Below, piece after piece: positions 11,594 to 22,966 of a DNA stretch of 64,000 bases. Source of the stretch: Adiantum capillus-veneris (lineage: Eukaryota > Streptophyta > Polypodiopsida > Polypodiales > Pteridaceae); NCBI GenBank assembly GCA_014529385.2, contig CM043957.1, positions 72,074,381 to 72,138,380 of the forward strand. Reading direction: 5' to 3'. Below the pieces are notes generated by a model. The model made no database searches. It was given only the letters and a program-made list of their open reading frames with translations, and was not told where the DNA came from. The number at the start of each line of letters is the position of its first letter. The first letter of the stretch is position 1. The translations under genes were made by a program, and so were the position numbers.

Positions 11594-12879
11594 ATCGCCC
11601 TGCACTAAGCCCAAGAGGCACTTTGTGCTTCTTCTATGAGTTGTTTGTAGTAGGAAAGAAGAGGAAGAGGAAGAGGAAGAGGAATGAATTATTTTTTTGC
11701 AAGTTGTTAATTTCTGTATTGTCTGCAAGTTCTGTGATTTCTACATAATCTTGTGTTTTCTGTTTGCACACAGTCTTTGCACAATTAGTAGTCGTTAGCT
11801 TGTTCACAGTGAATGAGTAATTAGGTAGACAGTTAGCAATTTCTGTTTGTACACAGTCTGTACACAGTTTTCTGTTAAGGTTTGCCTGCACACAGTCTTT
11901 GCACAGTAAGGTAGTGAGAGAGGAAGTAGGTGGACAGTTAGCTCACTGTCAGTAAGCAGTTAGCAGAGTGGTTCACAGATTAGTTAGTAGATTAGTTAGT
12001 GGTTAGCAGCACTGTTAGCAGCACTGTTAGTAAGTAGATAAGGTAGTGAGCTGTGAGCTGTTGACAGAGAGGTTAGGTAGGTATTGACAGTGTGTGTGGC
12101 CAAGAAAGGGTCACCTAAACCGCGCGCGGTCATCGCCTAAAAAATAAATAAATAAATAAAAAGTAAAAAAATACACAAAAATAAAAAAAAATAAAAATCC
12201 GAAAATATTTAAGCGTGAGTGACTGGGGGGCTACACTAAAATTTTGATCGGGATCATTTCCCCAAGCCCAAGCCCAAGCCCAAGCCCAAGCCCAAGTCCT
12301 CAGTCCTCAGTCTTATGATATATACTAGACTCACTCTTATATATATACCCTATCCCCTCAAGAGGGAATGAGAGCATGTGGGGCAAGTCCTCCACTCTCC
12401 TCCCTTCTCTTCCCACTTGCACCCTTAGACTTTCTAATTTGGGCCTAGTTCCCTACTAGAAATTGACGGTTTTAGGGATTCCGAGGGCATAAAGTGACCA
12501 AACGGAGGGCTGTAAAGCAAGGCACGTCCCTCTGATCGAGACGCTCGTTTTGAGCTATCATACGTTCTATTCTATAGCTGGGTCAGAAAAAAAGGACCAA
12601 AAAATCAAAAAAAAGAAGAAAAGACTTGGGTTGCAAAACACCCAAAAATACTAGGTGAGCAGCCTTCACGGGCACTCACTGACACTTCTAGGGGATCCAA
12701 GTCATATGAACCTACGCTCTGGATGAGTGTTAGAGCACGAGCATATTGGTAGTGCCTACATTTACGCGGGCACCCATTATTCCTCCACCCTAGGTTCTGG
12801 ACCTTCGGCCGGGAATCAAGGTAGCGCGACCCAAGGTCCTCATATCGCGTCTAGTGATTCTTCCTCTGACTACGAAGTC
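11594..12879 (+). other. Leader between primer-binding site and gag
   Basis: No domain is seen. It holds a GAAGAG run (about 11645-11685), loosely repeated strings such as CACAGTCTTTGCACA and GTTAGCAG (11760-12060), and six exact copies of CCCAAG (12261-12296). The gag frame is open from 12727 but starts there with GTG directly after a TGA stop. The first ATG in that frame is at 12880. Confidence 0.7.
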
Positions 12880-15681
12880 ATGGAGGGGTATCCTACACCA
12901 AACCTTGATAGTTCAAGTCAAGACATGCATGCCATGGGCCCACGGCCCGGGTCCAGCGTGTTTAGCCGCTTAAAAGAGACCCTTAGTAGAGCTACTCGCT
13001 CCGAACATGCGGTTAATGAAATAAATGAAGGGAGTGGGGAAGTAAATTTGTCATTCATGCCTAAAATAAACCCTATGCTTCTTGAAAGTGTGCATGTGAA
13101 TGTTCCATCCACTGCACCTCCTGATCCTTTAGGACTATCTCCATCTGAGGTTCTACTACCCGATGGTAGGAGTCTTGCCGAAGTACAAGAGATCGAACGC
13201 TATATGCAAGCAACAAGGGAGAGGGAAATTGAGAACCTACGAAGGCTAGAACAAAGTCGAGCCCTAAAAACAAAGGCTCCTATGACAACAATCATGCCAG
13301 CCGAGCAACCGAGTGCTCCCAAGGTAGCAGTCACGGAGGGGCAAGCAATGGGGAGCAATAATGCTTCCACTTCGAGGGAAACCTCCAGCATGCCAGGCCT
13401 AGATGGGATATTCCTAAACGAAAATTGGGAGTATGACCTACAAGCAGAAGCTTTAAATGATCGGTACACAGGACACACCTATCATGTGGGTTGGTTAGAT
13501 GTTCTACAATCCACATCGGGTGCTACTAGCATAGGTGAGCAACAACAAAAAGTCTGTGATGTCCTCCATAGGATTGTCGAGTTAGAAAGACAGAACACAG
13601 GGATCAACATGCCTTCAATAGGCCTAATGAGATTCTTGGATACGGGAAAGGCCAACCAACCAACCCTATCACAAATGGAGACTCCCTCAGTGAGCCCCAT
13701 TGATCCTCCATATGTTGTTTCGCCAGGAGCCTCAGTACAATCTGAGCCCACAAGTGGCAGCTTTACTTTCCCAGATCTAGCTCATCTTTCTCTTAATGAC
13801 ACTACGGCTACCATGCATATCCCAGTGGTGAGCATGACAAGAAGTACACCATGGAGTTCATTTGTTAATACTGCGCCGATGCCTAGTAGCACAGTGTCCC
13901 CAACTATACCTACATGTATGTATCAATCATGTGCACCTGTCGTACCTCAGCCTCATGTAGCTCCTACACCTCCGATTATTCCAAGAGCTTACAATCCACA
14001 ATGGCATTATCCAAGCTCTTATACAAGTGGAGCCATGCCATTTAATAATAACATGCCATATCAGGCACCCCCTATGCCTAGGGCCACGCCTGTAAACTTT
14101 GGACCACCGTCTGGTACACCACCATACGAAATATGGGACCCAAGAGCCGCGCGTATGCCAAGGCCAAGGCCGACTCCCATCTCACATGTGGTTCCAGGAG
14201 CACATACACCCATTATACCTGCTCAAATAGGAGATTTGGCAGCATTTGCTCAAACTATCGGTCGCTCTATTGCGGAAAACATGCGTAGTGCACCTGATAG
14301 AGAGCCTAGGAGCAAGGCAGTTCAAGTAGCTAAGCTCACACAGAAATTCAGTGGAGATGGAGATGCTAGAAAGCATATGGAAGTCTTTGAACATGTGTGC
14401 GATTCCTTGGAAGAGCACAATGAGCTACATAAGTGTAAGGCTTTGAGTTTGACCCTAAGCGGAAAGGCTGGAGATTGGTATAGAACCTTAAGAGTAGAAG
14501 AGAAAACGATCTACTCTACTCTTACGAGATTGTTCTTGAAAGAGCACATACGAGAGGGAGTACTTTGGGGTGTAGCCTCTCAGCTCCAGAAAGCCCAACG
14601 AGAAGAAGGTGAATCCGTGAGAGACTTCATTAGTCGCCTAAAGAATTTGAATTCTCGATGCAATCCAAACGAGCGATTCAACAACAACCAATTGCTCGAT
14701 AGATTCATTAGGGGACTACGACATGAAAGTATCTATAATGGCCTAGTCATTAGAGGTATCACTACATGGGAAGTAGTCACCATGAATGCAATCCAATTGG
14801 AGGATAATTTAATGATTGCAGGAGAAAGAGTGTCTGCCGAGCCGAAGTCTAGTGGCTCGCAAGCGTCAGGGCATGAGCCAATGAAGATAAAGCCAATCGT
14901 GAAAGAGCAAACGATATTTGAGATGACTTTGGCAGATCTCACCAAGGCCATCCAAGAAAGCCTTATGGGTAATCGTGCTCCACAAAACACTCATATGTAT
15001 CCAAGAAGGGAGCAACAATGGTGCTCAATTTGCTTGGGCCCACATACTACGAGTGAATGCCCTACTTTCAGAGTAAAGTTTAACGGGACTTGTAATGCGT
15101 GTGGTAGGTATGGCCATCAAGCGAAGGATTGCCTAATGCTTAAATGCATCATGGAAAATAGACCGCCTATAGCTTGGGCAGACTCACCTCGAGTTCCTGC
15201 ACTGATGCCTACCCCACCCATGCAGCAACAGTTGCCATTACAGCACATGGTCCCTAGAACCCAAAATGTGGTCCAAACCACACCATTGCCACCTCCAGTG
15301 CTAGGACCGCAACCCCCTCATCCAAGAGTTACACCTATGAACCAAATAGGTTGCGAGTCATCTAGTACTTATGTAGATTGCGAAGAGGACATAGACTCTA
15401 GTATCACCTATGGAGTCGACATGCTTGAGGAGTGTCCCATGTACTATATGGAAGACCATTGGGGACAAATCAAACCGGTATATCAAGCTACTGCGCTAGC
15501 AGCAAGAGGCCAAAACATTAATAGTTTTGTCAGGAGACCACCTCTTCAGTGCTACGAATTTGGTGGACCACATCGAGTAGCTGAGTGCCCCATTAGAATG
15601 CAAAAGAATGCTGCACTAATGCAAACAAGTCAAGGGAGTACATTGGCAATGCCAATACTCACTTGTAATCTTGTGGCATAG
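12880..15681 (+). CDS. gag: Gag polyprotein of the 13.9-kb gypsy element
   Basis: An open frame from the first in-frame ATG (12880; open from 12727) to TAG at 15679. The N-terminal half is long, Ser/Pro/Thr-rich and low in structure. The retrotransposon gag (capsid) domain lies at about 14335-14815: KLTQKFSGDGDARKHMEVFE, then ALSLTLSGKAGDWYRTL and FNNNQLLDRFIRGLRHESI. Nucleocapsid zinc knuckles follow: CSICLGPHTTSEC (15022-15060, one residue shorter than usual), the canonical CNACGRYGHQAKDC (15091-15132), and a damaged one with Phe for the second Cys (15550-15588). A fourth knuckle is cut by a frameshift at 15670. Gag packages the element RNA into particles. This is the longest intact frame in the window. 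Confidence 0.9.
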   Translation: MEGYPTPNLDSSSQDMHAMGPRPGSSVFSRLKETLSRATRSEHAVNEINEGSGEVNLSFMPKINPMLLESVHVNVPSTAPPDPLGLSPSEVLLPDGRSLAEVQEIERYMQATREREIENLRRLEQSRALKTKAPMTTIMPAEQPSAPKVAVTEGQAMGSNNASTSRETSSMPGLDGIFLNENWEYDLQAEALNDRYTGHTYHVGWLDVLQSTSGATSIGEQQQKVCDVLHRIVELERQNTGINMPSIGLMRFLDTGKANQPTLSQMETPSVSPIDPPYVVSPGASVQSEPTSGSFTFPDLAHLSLNDTTATMHIPVVSMTRSTPWSSFVNTAPMPSSTVSPTIPTCMYQSCAPVVPQPHVAPTPPIIPRAYNPQWHYPSSYTSGAMPFNNNMPYQAPPMPRATPVNFGPPSGTPPYEIWDPRAARMPRPRPTPISHVVPGAHTPIIPAQIGDLAAFAQTIGRSIAENMRSAPDREPRSKAVQVAKLTQKFSGDGDARKHMEVFEHVCDSLEEHNELHKCKALSLTLSGKAGDWYRTLRVEEKTIYSTLTRLFLKEHIREGVLWGVASQLQKAQREEGESVRDFISRLKNLNSRCNPNERFNNNQLLDRFIRGLRHESIYNGLVIRGITTWEVVTMNAIQLEDNLMIAGERVSAEPKSSGSQASGHEPMKIKPIVKEQTIFEMTLADLTKAIQESLMGNRAPQNTHMYPRREQQWCSICLGPHTTSECPTFRVKFNGTCNACGRYGHQAKDCLMLKCIMENRPPIAWADSPRVPALMPTPPMQQQLPLQHMVPRTQNVVQTTPLPPPVLGPQPPHPRVTPMNQIGCESSSTYVDCEEDIDSSITYGVDMLEECPMYYMEDHWGQIKPVYQATALAARGQNINSFVRRPPLQCYEFGGPHRVAECPIRMQKNAALMQTSQGSTLAMPILTCNLVA

Positions 15682-16598
15682 ATCATTTGATCGCACAGTG
15701 TCCTAACAATCCAAACGCACCGAAAATCACACCATTGAACTTAATAGAGATTGTTGATGGGACACCACCAACTATAAACATAGCACCAATGAATGCACTC
15801 ACACGGTCGATGCTCCAAAAGCAAAATTACATCCTCGAAGAGAGAGATGCTGCATCCATTGGCCGAGCGAGAAAGAAGAAAACACGAAGAAAGAAATCCC
15901 TTAATGCTTCTAGCTCAAAACCTAGTTCAAAGACTAACATAGGGACAGGAGAGGATCCCGTGTATATGAATGACCCTGAGGATGACTCAGATTCGATAGA
16001 GACCACGGAGACCAAAACTGTTACTACAAAGGAAAAAGCCAGTGAGGAGGATCACGAGAGGGAATTACGACGAACACCAAAAGAGTATTCAAAGTTAAAC
16101 CACCCAGTTGCGAACCCCCAAGATAAGCCACGAGAGACAAAAAATGAGGATTGCAAGAGAAATATTAGAACCTATCCAAACCCAACAGTGGAAATTGAAC
16201 GAGTCCAACAACTGAGGGGTTTGGTGGAAGAAACTCAACGAAAATTAGAACTTGAACCCAAACATATCCAGATGTCGGACACAGTGTTTCCCACACAAGT
16301 TCAACCTCACAAGAACTACAGGCCGTTAGCTATACCCAGTATCATTCGAGAAGAGAGTGAGGGTAGGACATCTGAAAGTGGACACACACCTTTCCTACTA
16401 GAGAGAATGTTTGGTGAGGGAATGCCCGACCCCCTTGAGCAAGTGGAGATTCTATCTTCACCATTCTCTTGTCAGGGTCCTACATCCCACAAGATGCCAT
16501 TAAATGTTGCCAAGCTGATGGATTTCATGTCCTCAGAAATACGTACGACTATCATATCTAAGTTATACGGAGATCCAGAATTATTCCTAGCACTGTGA
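15666..16598 (+). pseudogene. Gag-pol linker after frameshift
   Basis: Frame 0 reads CGIDHLIAQCPNN at its start. Together with TCN of the gag frame this completes a fourth zinc knuckle, so one base has been lost at about 15670-15671. A charged, low-complexity linker of about 300 residues follows (RARKKKTRRKKS, then an acidic stretch and RELRRTPKEYSKLN). It ends at TGA 16596-16598, which interrupts a frame that otherwise continues into the protease. The original gene was therefore one gag-pol frame. The TGA would be CGA (Arg) with a single C-to-T reversal. Confidence 0.75.
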
Positions 16599-18872
16599 GC
16601 GTTTCTCAATGGAGAATTACAGGCCGGATTACCACAGTTTGCACATATGAACAAACCTGACTCGGTAATGAATGATGAGGAACATTTAGCACCACCATCT
16701 GACCTAGCGGGACATGAATCTGTAATTGAAATACCCGTTAACAAGTTGGGGCAATACTTTGAAGGTGATGAATCTAATGCTACTCTACCAATCACTACTA
16801 AAGGATTAACTGTAAAGGGCGTCCTTGACGGTGGTGTGGGAGTCAGCATGGTGACAAAGAGTTGTTGGGAGTCTATGGGGAGACCTCACCTTGAAGCCAC
16901 AAGCGTAGTGGTAAAAATGGCTAATGGATCTATTGTTACGCCTATTGGAATGCTAAAGGATCTCAGGATCAAGGTCTTGGGACATAAGGTAAGGCAGACT
17001 TTCATTGTTATGGATTTTTCCAAGCATCCTATGTCATTTGAGATGATCTTAGGGTGTCCATTCATGAGGGAAGCAAAAATGGTGCATGACTGGTCCAAAA
17101 ACCATGTCTACTTACAGTTCCAAGACTCTGTCATTCGAGTTGATCTTTTAAGTGGTCGAATGCATCCTCTAGGAAATAAATTCATCATTGATAATCGATC
17201 AGTCACAACAATTCACTCAGCTCCATTACAGTATTGTTACACGTGTAATGAAGACACAGATATTGGGGAGAACTCTCCTTATATGGATATCCTACCCGGA
17301 ATGGCTGAGTCAGATAATGTCGATTGGGTACACCTAGCGGCAACTATAGATACATGGGGAGCTAGAGGAACAACCTGGGTAACACCAGATGGGGAAGAGA
17401 TACCACACATTGCACCACTAAACATGTTAGGTGTAGCACATGTAACATCCGATGATAAGAAAGAGGCACACCTACCTGAGAGTGAAACTGATGATTCCTC
17501 AAAGGCTTCAGGCCAATACACATCAGAAACGGAATCTCAGGGAGAAATGGATTCAGAACCTGAGGAAACATCGAGTGAACCAAGTATAGAAACTAAACAC
17601 TCAAGGCCTAGTACGACCATCTATGGTAATTTATATGAGAATGAAGAAGATACAAGCGAAGACCTATCAGGCGAGTCGAGTTCAAACATTTACCAAAATC
17701 AAAACCTTAACAAGAAACAAAGGTCATATAAGAGACGACGATATCGAGCAAATGTGAGAGCTAGGATAAACAAGGAAAGATCTATTGCAGAATGGCTTAG
17801 CTATCTGGGGGCATGTGATGCTCATCGAAAGCTAGTAGACAATTGGGGTGAACATCTCCAGAGTGTCATGTGGTGCAGCCCACAACCCATTGACCTCGCT
17901 CAATTGGAGGTTACAGAGCCGAAATTGAGTCGAACTATAAGAAGACGTCAAAACCGAGAGTTAGCACAACAACAAAAGGAGGCAGAACTAAAAGAAAGGT
18001 CTCTGTCAGGACAAGAGCCTGCTCACTTACATACGGCTCCTGAACATTTTAAATCTTATACCACGGGGGAGCGAAAGGTTCTGTATGCCAAAGCCCAACG
18101 AATACCTCCCAAGGGAAGCAGTGGAGTCTATGATGGTCCAGCGGTAGTTAAAGAGATAGAATTAGCAGAACCAGGTGAGGAGTCTAAACCAGTCTTTATT
18201 GCTCAAGACCTTACCGAAACTGAAGAGGCTGTACTTAAGGAGCTCCTCAAGGAATACAAGGATATCTTCGCTTGGACATATCATGACATGAAGGGCCCTC
18301 CACCTTCTGTGGTGCAACATACAATTCCCATGATCAACATTGCTAAACCCGTCCAGCAACGACCCTATCCAATGAATCCTAAGGACGCCAAAATTTTACA
18401 AGAGGAGATTGAAAAACTTATCCAATGTGGATTCATATACCCTATTGAGCACTCAGAATGGGTTTCTCCAATAGTCATTGTGCCAAAAAAGAATGGGAAA
18501 CTAAGAGTGTGCGTGGACCTCAAGAAATTTAATGCAGCTACTAGGAGGGATCATTATCCCTTGCCATATTCAGGACATGTGCTTGAAAGAGTTGCGGGCA
18601 AGGAAGCTTATAGCTTTTTAGATGGGTACTCTGGTTACAATCAAATCACAATTGCATTAGAGGACCAAGCTAAAACTGCTTTTATCACAGAGTTTGGAGT
18701 GTTTGCATTTCGTGTTATGGCTTTTGGCTTAACAAATGCCCCTGCTACATTCCAACGATTAATAAACACCGCGTTTAAAGAATTTCTAAGGGAGTTTTGC
18801 GAAGCTTTCCTAGACGACCTTTGTGTTTATTCTTCTTGGGAGAAGCATTTGTTATCTATGAAAAATATTTGA
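16599..18872 (+). pseudogene. pol: Protease and reverse transcriptase of the 13.9-kb element
   Basis: The frame is continuous with the linker after the TGA at 16596. A retropepsin-like domain has GVLDGGVGVSMVTKSCW with the catalytic Asp at 16827 (DGG instead of DTG, a form also seen in some plant gypsy proteases) and FEMILGCPFM as the later ILGxPF motif. A 300-residue acidic/basic linker follows. The RT runs from about 18200: WVSPIVIVPKKNGKLRVCVD, then SFLDGYSGYNQI and MAFGLTNAPATFQRLI, and the catalytic box FLDDLCVYSS. The frame ends at TGA 18870; a 1-nt indel near 18855-18866 shifts the downstream KIFERCRFYRISLNPFKCQF into frame 1. Not functional as it stands. Confidence 0.88.
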
Positions 18873-20175
18873 AAGGTGCAGATTTTATCGCATCTCATTG
18901 AACCCTTTCAAATGCCAATTTTGGGTTAAGCATGGAGTCATTCTAGGGCATATAGTGTCCAAGAACGGGATATCCACAGATGAGAGTAAAATTAAAGCCA
19001 TTGCCGATTTTCCACCACCTACGAACTATAAAGGAGTTCAAAGATTTATGGGCCATGTTGGTTATTATCGAAGGTTTATTTTAAACTTTGCCGAGATAGC
19101 GCGTCCATTGTACAAGCTTCTTATCGAGTTTCACTGGACGGAAGAATGTCATCAATCTTATGAGTTATTAAAGAAGGCCCTAACAAGTGCTCCAATCCTG
19201 CGAACACCTGATTGGAATGTACCTTTTCATGTGCATATTGATGCATCAAACTTTGCTATTGGGTGTGTTCTAACTCAACCAGGAGAACATAAATTGGACT
19301 ACCCTATTAGCTTTGCAAGTCGCCAATTAAATGATGCCGAGATGAACTACACTACTACAGAGCGCGAAGGTCTAGCTATGATTTACGCAGTAAAGAAATT
19401 TCGCTATTACCTTCTTGCTACCAAGTTTTTGTTTTATGTTGATCATCAAGCATTGCTATATTTGGTAAACAAGACGTGTTCCACAGGTCGAATTACATGG
19501 TGGTTGTTAATTCTTCTTGAGTTTGACTTCACCGTTGTTGTGAGGCCTGGGAGGAAACATGTCATGGTGGATCATTTATCTCGTATCCCTAATGGCGAAG
19601 CTCCTACGGGGGTTGATGATGAATTGCATGATACTCCTTTGTTCATTGTTGAGACAATGCCTGAATGGAGTGAAAAGATTGTTAACTTCTTAGTTAATGG
19701 TTTTCCACCCAAAGAGCTGCGAAAAGATATAGCTCGAAAATTAATCAAGGAATGCGAACCCTATTGCTTACTGGCTGGAACTCTCTATAAGAGAGGAAAA
19801 GATGATGTTCTTAGACGCTGTGCCCGCGAGGATGAGTATTTATATATTCTACAAGAGGCACACATGGGCGTAGCTGGTGGTCACTTTTTAGGAAAGTTGA
19901 CAGCCCGAAAGATCTTACAGTCAGGCTATTGGTGGCCCACTCTGTTTAAGGATGCATCACTTTTTGCAAAGGGATGTGATGAATGCCAATGCTTCAAGAA
20001 GCCACAAAGAAGGGATAGGATGCCTCTACATCCCATCAAGGTAACCCAACCATTTGAAAAGTGGGGCTTAGACTTTGTAGGACCGATTAGTTCGGCTGCA
20101 CGTAACACGCAATCACGATATATCATTGTGGCTACCGACTATGTAACCAAATGGGCTGAAGCAAAAGTAACATGA
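18867..20175 (+). pseudogene. pol: RT thumb, RNase H and integrase N-terminus
   Basis: This frame continues the pol gene after the frameshift near 18860. It begins with the RT connection (LGHIVSKNGISTDESKI, GYYRRFILNFAEIARPLY). RNase H follows with FHVHIDASNFAIGCVLT, TTEREGLAMIYAVKKFRYY and FYVDHQALLYLV, supplying the D-E-D residues. The integrase zinc-binding H2C2 region is AHMGVAGGHFLGKLTARKIL then GCDECQCFKK. The first catalytic Asp of the core is in WGLDFVGPISS. It ends at TGA 20173-20175, inside the integrase core and one C-to-T change from CGA. Confidence 0.88.
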
Positions 20176-22296
20176 AAGGCGGATGCAAAAACAACAGCTA
20201 AGTTCCTCTTTGAGAACATTATCACACGTTTTGGATGCCCCTTTGAACTTGTGAGTGACAATGGAACTCATTTTATAAATGAAGTAATAAAAGAACTCAC
20301 ATCAAACTTCATGATATCTCACCACAAGTCTACACCCTATTATCCTCAAGCAAATGGCCAAGCTGAGAGTACCAACAAAACTCTCATCTCCATTTTGACA
20401 AAGACAGTGGAGGCTCATCGCACTGATTGGGACCTAAAGCTTACATCAACTTTATGGGCTTATCGTACTGCGTATAAAGTTGCTATTAATTGCACACCGT
20501 TTAAGACGGTGTATGGCCAAGAAGCAGTTATGCCATGGGAGTCTGTCATTCCTAGTCTTCGAGTAGCTTCTCAAGAAGGTTGGGATGGTATCCCCTTAGT
20601 GGAGCGATTATATATCCTGGAAAGGCTAGTAGAAGAGAGGCAATTAGCTGTGCGAAATGCTCTAGTGGAGAAGGATAGGAGAAAGAAGTGGTTTGATAGC
20701 CATTTAAAGGATAAAGACATCAAGGTTGGTGATAAAGTTCTTATGTACGGGGTAGGTAATGAAAATAAGAAATTGAAATACGATGGTAAGGGACCATATC
20801 GAGTGTGTGAAATTACCCCGCAAGGTACCATTTTTGTGGAGACTCTAGATGGAGTTGAAACCATTGGATTCCTTAATGGGAGTAAATTCAAAAGATATTA
20901 TGATCCTCTAAGCCAGGAAGAGTTGGAAGCCATCCATCAAAAGAAGGCTGCCAAGGAACAAGCAGAGCTTAGAAAAATCCAAGCAAGAGTTGAGGCTCGA
21001 GAACGACAACAACGTCTTAGACGCCAACGAGAGGCTAATCTGGGAATCACGCAAGCATTTTTCGAGGACACAGATGACGACTCATTAGAACCTGAGCCAC
21101 CCCTACGATACCCAATTGAGCTAAATAGCCCCTATGGGAAAGTACTATACAATGCCTTATTAGATACGGGAGCTAAACACAATTTGTTATCCTATGGAGT
21201 TTGGTGTCAATTAGGGAAACCGACCCTATCCCCGAGTATGATGCAAGTCAAGGGCATTAATAAAAAGAAAACTGCTATTCTTGGAGTCCTTCAGACCCCT
21301 GTTGTCTATGACAATGGAAGCATAGTGCAGAGGTTTCTAGTCATGCCCGTGGGAGCTATGGAAGGCAACGTAAACCTGGGATGCACGTGGATGTTGGCAA
21401 CCAAATGCACTATGGATTGGGATACTGGTAGTGTCACGACGCGACCACCGACTCTTACCCCTATCATTCAAGCAAAGTCACCTACGTTGCAAACTCTAGC
21501 AAAGTTGAAGGATAGCCAACATTCACAAGCCAAGGTGGTTAACTCGTCTTTGCCGGCTACCCATGAACCTATCACTTCAACACTTGTAGTTGCAGCAAGC
21601 AGTAATATTGCAATTACTCAACCTGCACGACCTAAGACTACATATGAATGGGTCCCCAAGGCCTTACTTCCAACTACCTCAACCCTCCCATCCATTTCAA
21701 GAAAAAATTTCCCTGGAAAACCAAGAGCGCGCTCTAGGAGAGTCAAGACCAAATCACGATGGATTCCAAAACGACTATTAGAAGCCCAAGGCTACTATGA
21801 TGGAAATGAGCAAATTTGGCTACCTAAACGTAAAATGTGTCCTTCCCTATCGACAACAAACCCATATGAGTCAAATAGTGTAACGCTAAAGCCAATGGCA
21901 GACCGTGGGAAGGGAAAGATCACAGAATGCTACACACCTAGTCCAGAGCTAGTTTGGGCTCCAAAGCAAAACCAATTTATTCCACCTAGCTCAGGAAGGG
22001 GGGAGTTCCATGAAGCTTCTAGCTCCTCATGTAATACATCCATAGAGGTAAAAGCTTCTACACAGCCTCCACCTACAATAGTGGACCTCCATGAAGCTAC
22101 AAAGGAATCCACACCTTCCAGTGTTCAAGAATCACCTGATGAACCACTTCAAGTTCGATCCTGGGAGAGTACCTTACCACCCTTGCAACTCGACGAGGCA
22201 CCTAAGGTAATAGAAAACTACTGGCAAAAATCTTCACCTGTAACAACTTGGAACAACTGGTTTCAAAGGGTGACGACATCATTTCAAACGATATGA
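20176..22296 (+). pseudogene. pol: Integrase core and long post-integrase region with second protease-like domain
   Basis: Continues in the same frame after the TGA at 20173. The integrase core shows LVSDNGTHFINE (second Asp) and YYPQANGQAESTNKTL (catalytic Glu), then the C-terminal domain KVGDKVLMYG and GPYRVCEITPQGT. After a coiled, charged stretch (about 20910-21030) comes a second aspartic-protease-like fold: NALLDTGAKHNLLSYGVW with DTGA at 21163-21174, a later VQRFLVMPV strand, and NVNLGCTWML as the LG motif. The last 280 residues are low-complexity and hold four W-x-P-K motifs (21649, 21760, 21817, 21955). No chromodomain was seen. A retropepsin-like domain after integrase is not the standard gypsy order. 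Confidence 0.85.
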
Positions 22297-22543
22297 TCTT
22301 CCCAAGGAAGGGGGGAGTGTTTGTGGACATCCATTATTCACTTGCTTCCCTCTCAACCTTTCTCCCTGACCTCTTAATCTCCAATCTTAGGGAATGTATA
22401 TATAAAGCCTTATACTCACAAAAACAAGATAAAAAAGTAAAAGAGCAAGAGCCATAACACAAAATCATAAAAACAAATTATGCACAAGAGCACTACCCTT
22501 GTAATATTTGCACTCTAACCATCATCTATTTGCGTGTACAGAT

Positions 22544-22966
22544 ATGGCTAGTACACTAGAGTCATCCACTCCTGCCTTGGGTGAGAGGTACCCTCATTAC
22601 TTTTCACAAATATTTCACATGGTCTTTCCAGTGCTTGCATGTGAATGGGATTTGATAGGTACGCTAGCATGTGAGAGGAATTTTGAGGAGTTAGAATGGT
22701 TGATACGTCTCTTGACCACGTCTGATCCATACTTAGTAGAGAGCGTTTCTCCCATTGCACAAGCCTACCCTTTTGACCAAGATGACTATAGGCGTCTAGT
22801 GACCTTCTTAGTAAACATGGGCACCTATGATGAAGAAGAAAATTTACATGACTACACGGATGGCACATATGGTCTCATGGATGATGACTTTGTTTATCTC
22901 GACGACGAGGATAGGGGTTTAGCCTTAGGGTTTCCCCCCAACCTCTACAATATCCTATTCCCTTGA
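22544..22966 (+). CDS. Small ORF between pol and 3' LTR
   Basis: An intact 140-codon frame from ATG 22544 to TGA 22964, about 250 bp downstream of pol on the same strand. It contains YFSQIFHMVFPVLACEWDLI, a repeated ERNFEELEWLIRLL helix-like stretch and a strongly acidic C-terminal part (EEENLHD, MDDDFVYLDDEDRG). No transmembrane segment or known domain is clear. Several plant gypsy lineages carry an extra ORF at this position (env-like in Athila, others of unknown role). Its open frame in an element with several pol lesions may be chance, given its short length. Confidence 0.5.
   Translation: MASTLESSTPALGERYPHYFSQIFHMVFPVLACEWDLIGTLACERNFEELEWLIRLLTTSDPYLVESVSPIAQAYPFDQDDYRRLVTFLVNMGTYDEEENLHDYTDGTYGLMDDDFVYLDDEDRGLALGFPPNLYNILFP

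Noticed and set aside
12727-12879. Start of gag at 12727
   Set aside because: The codon there is GTG and directly follows a TGA; the first ATG in frame is at 12880.
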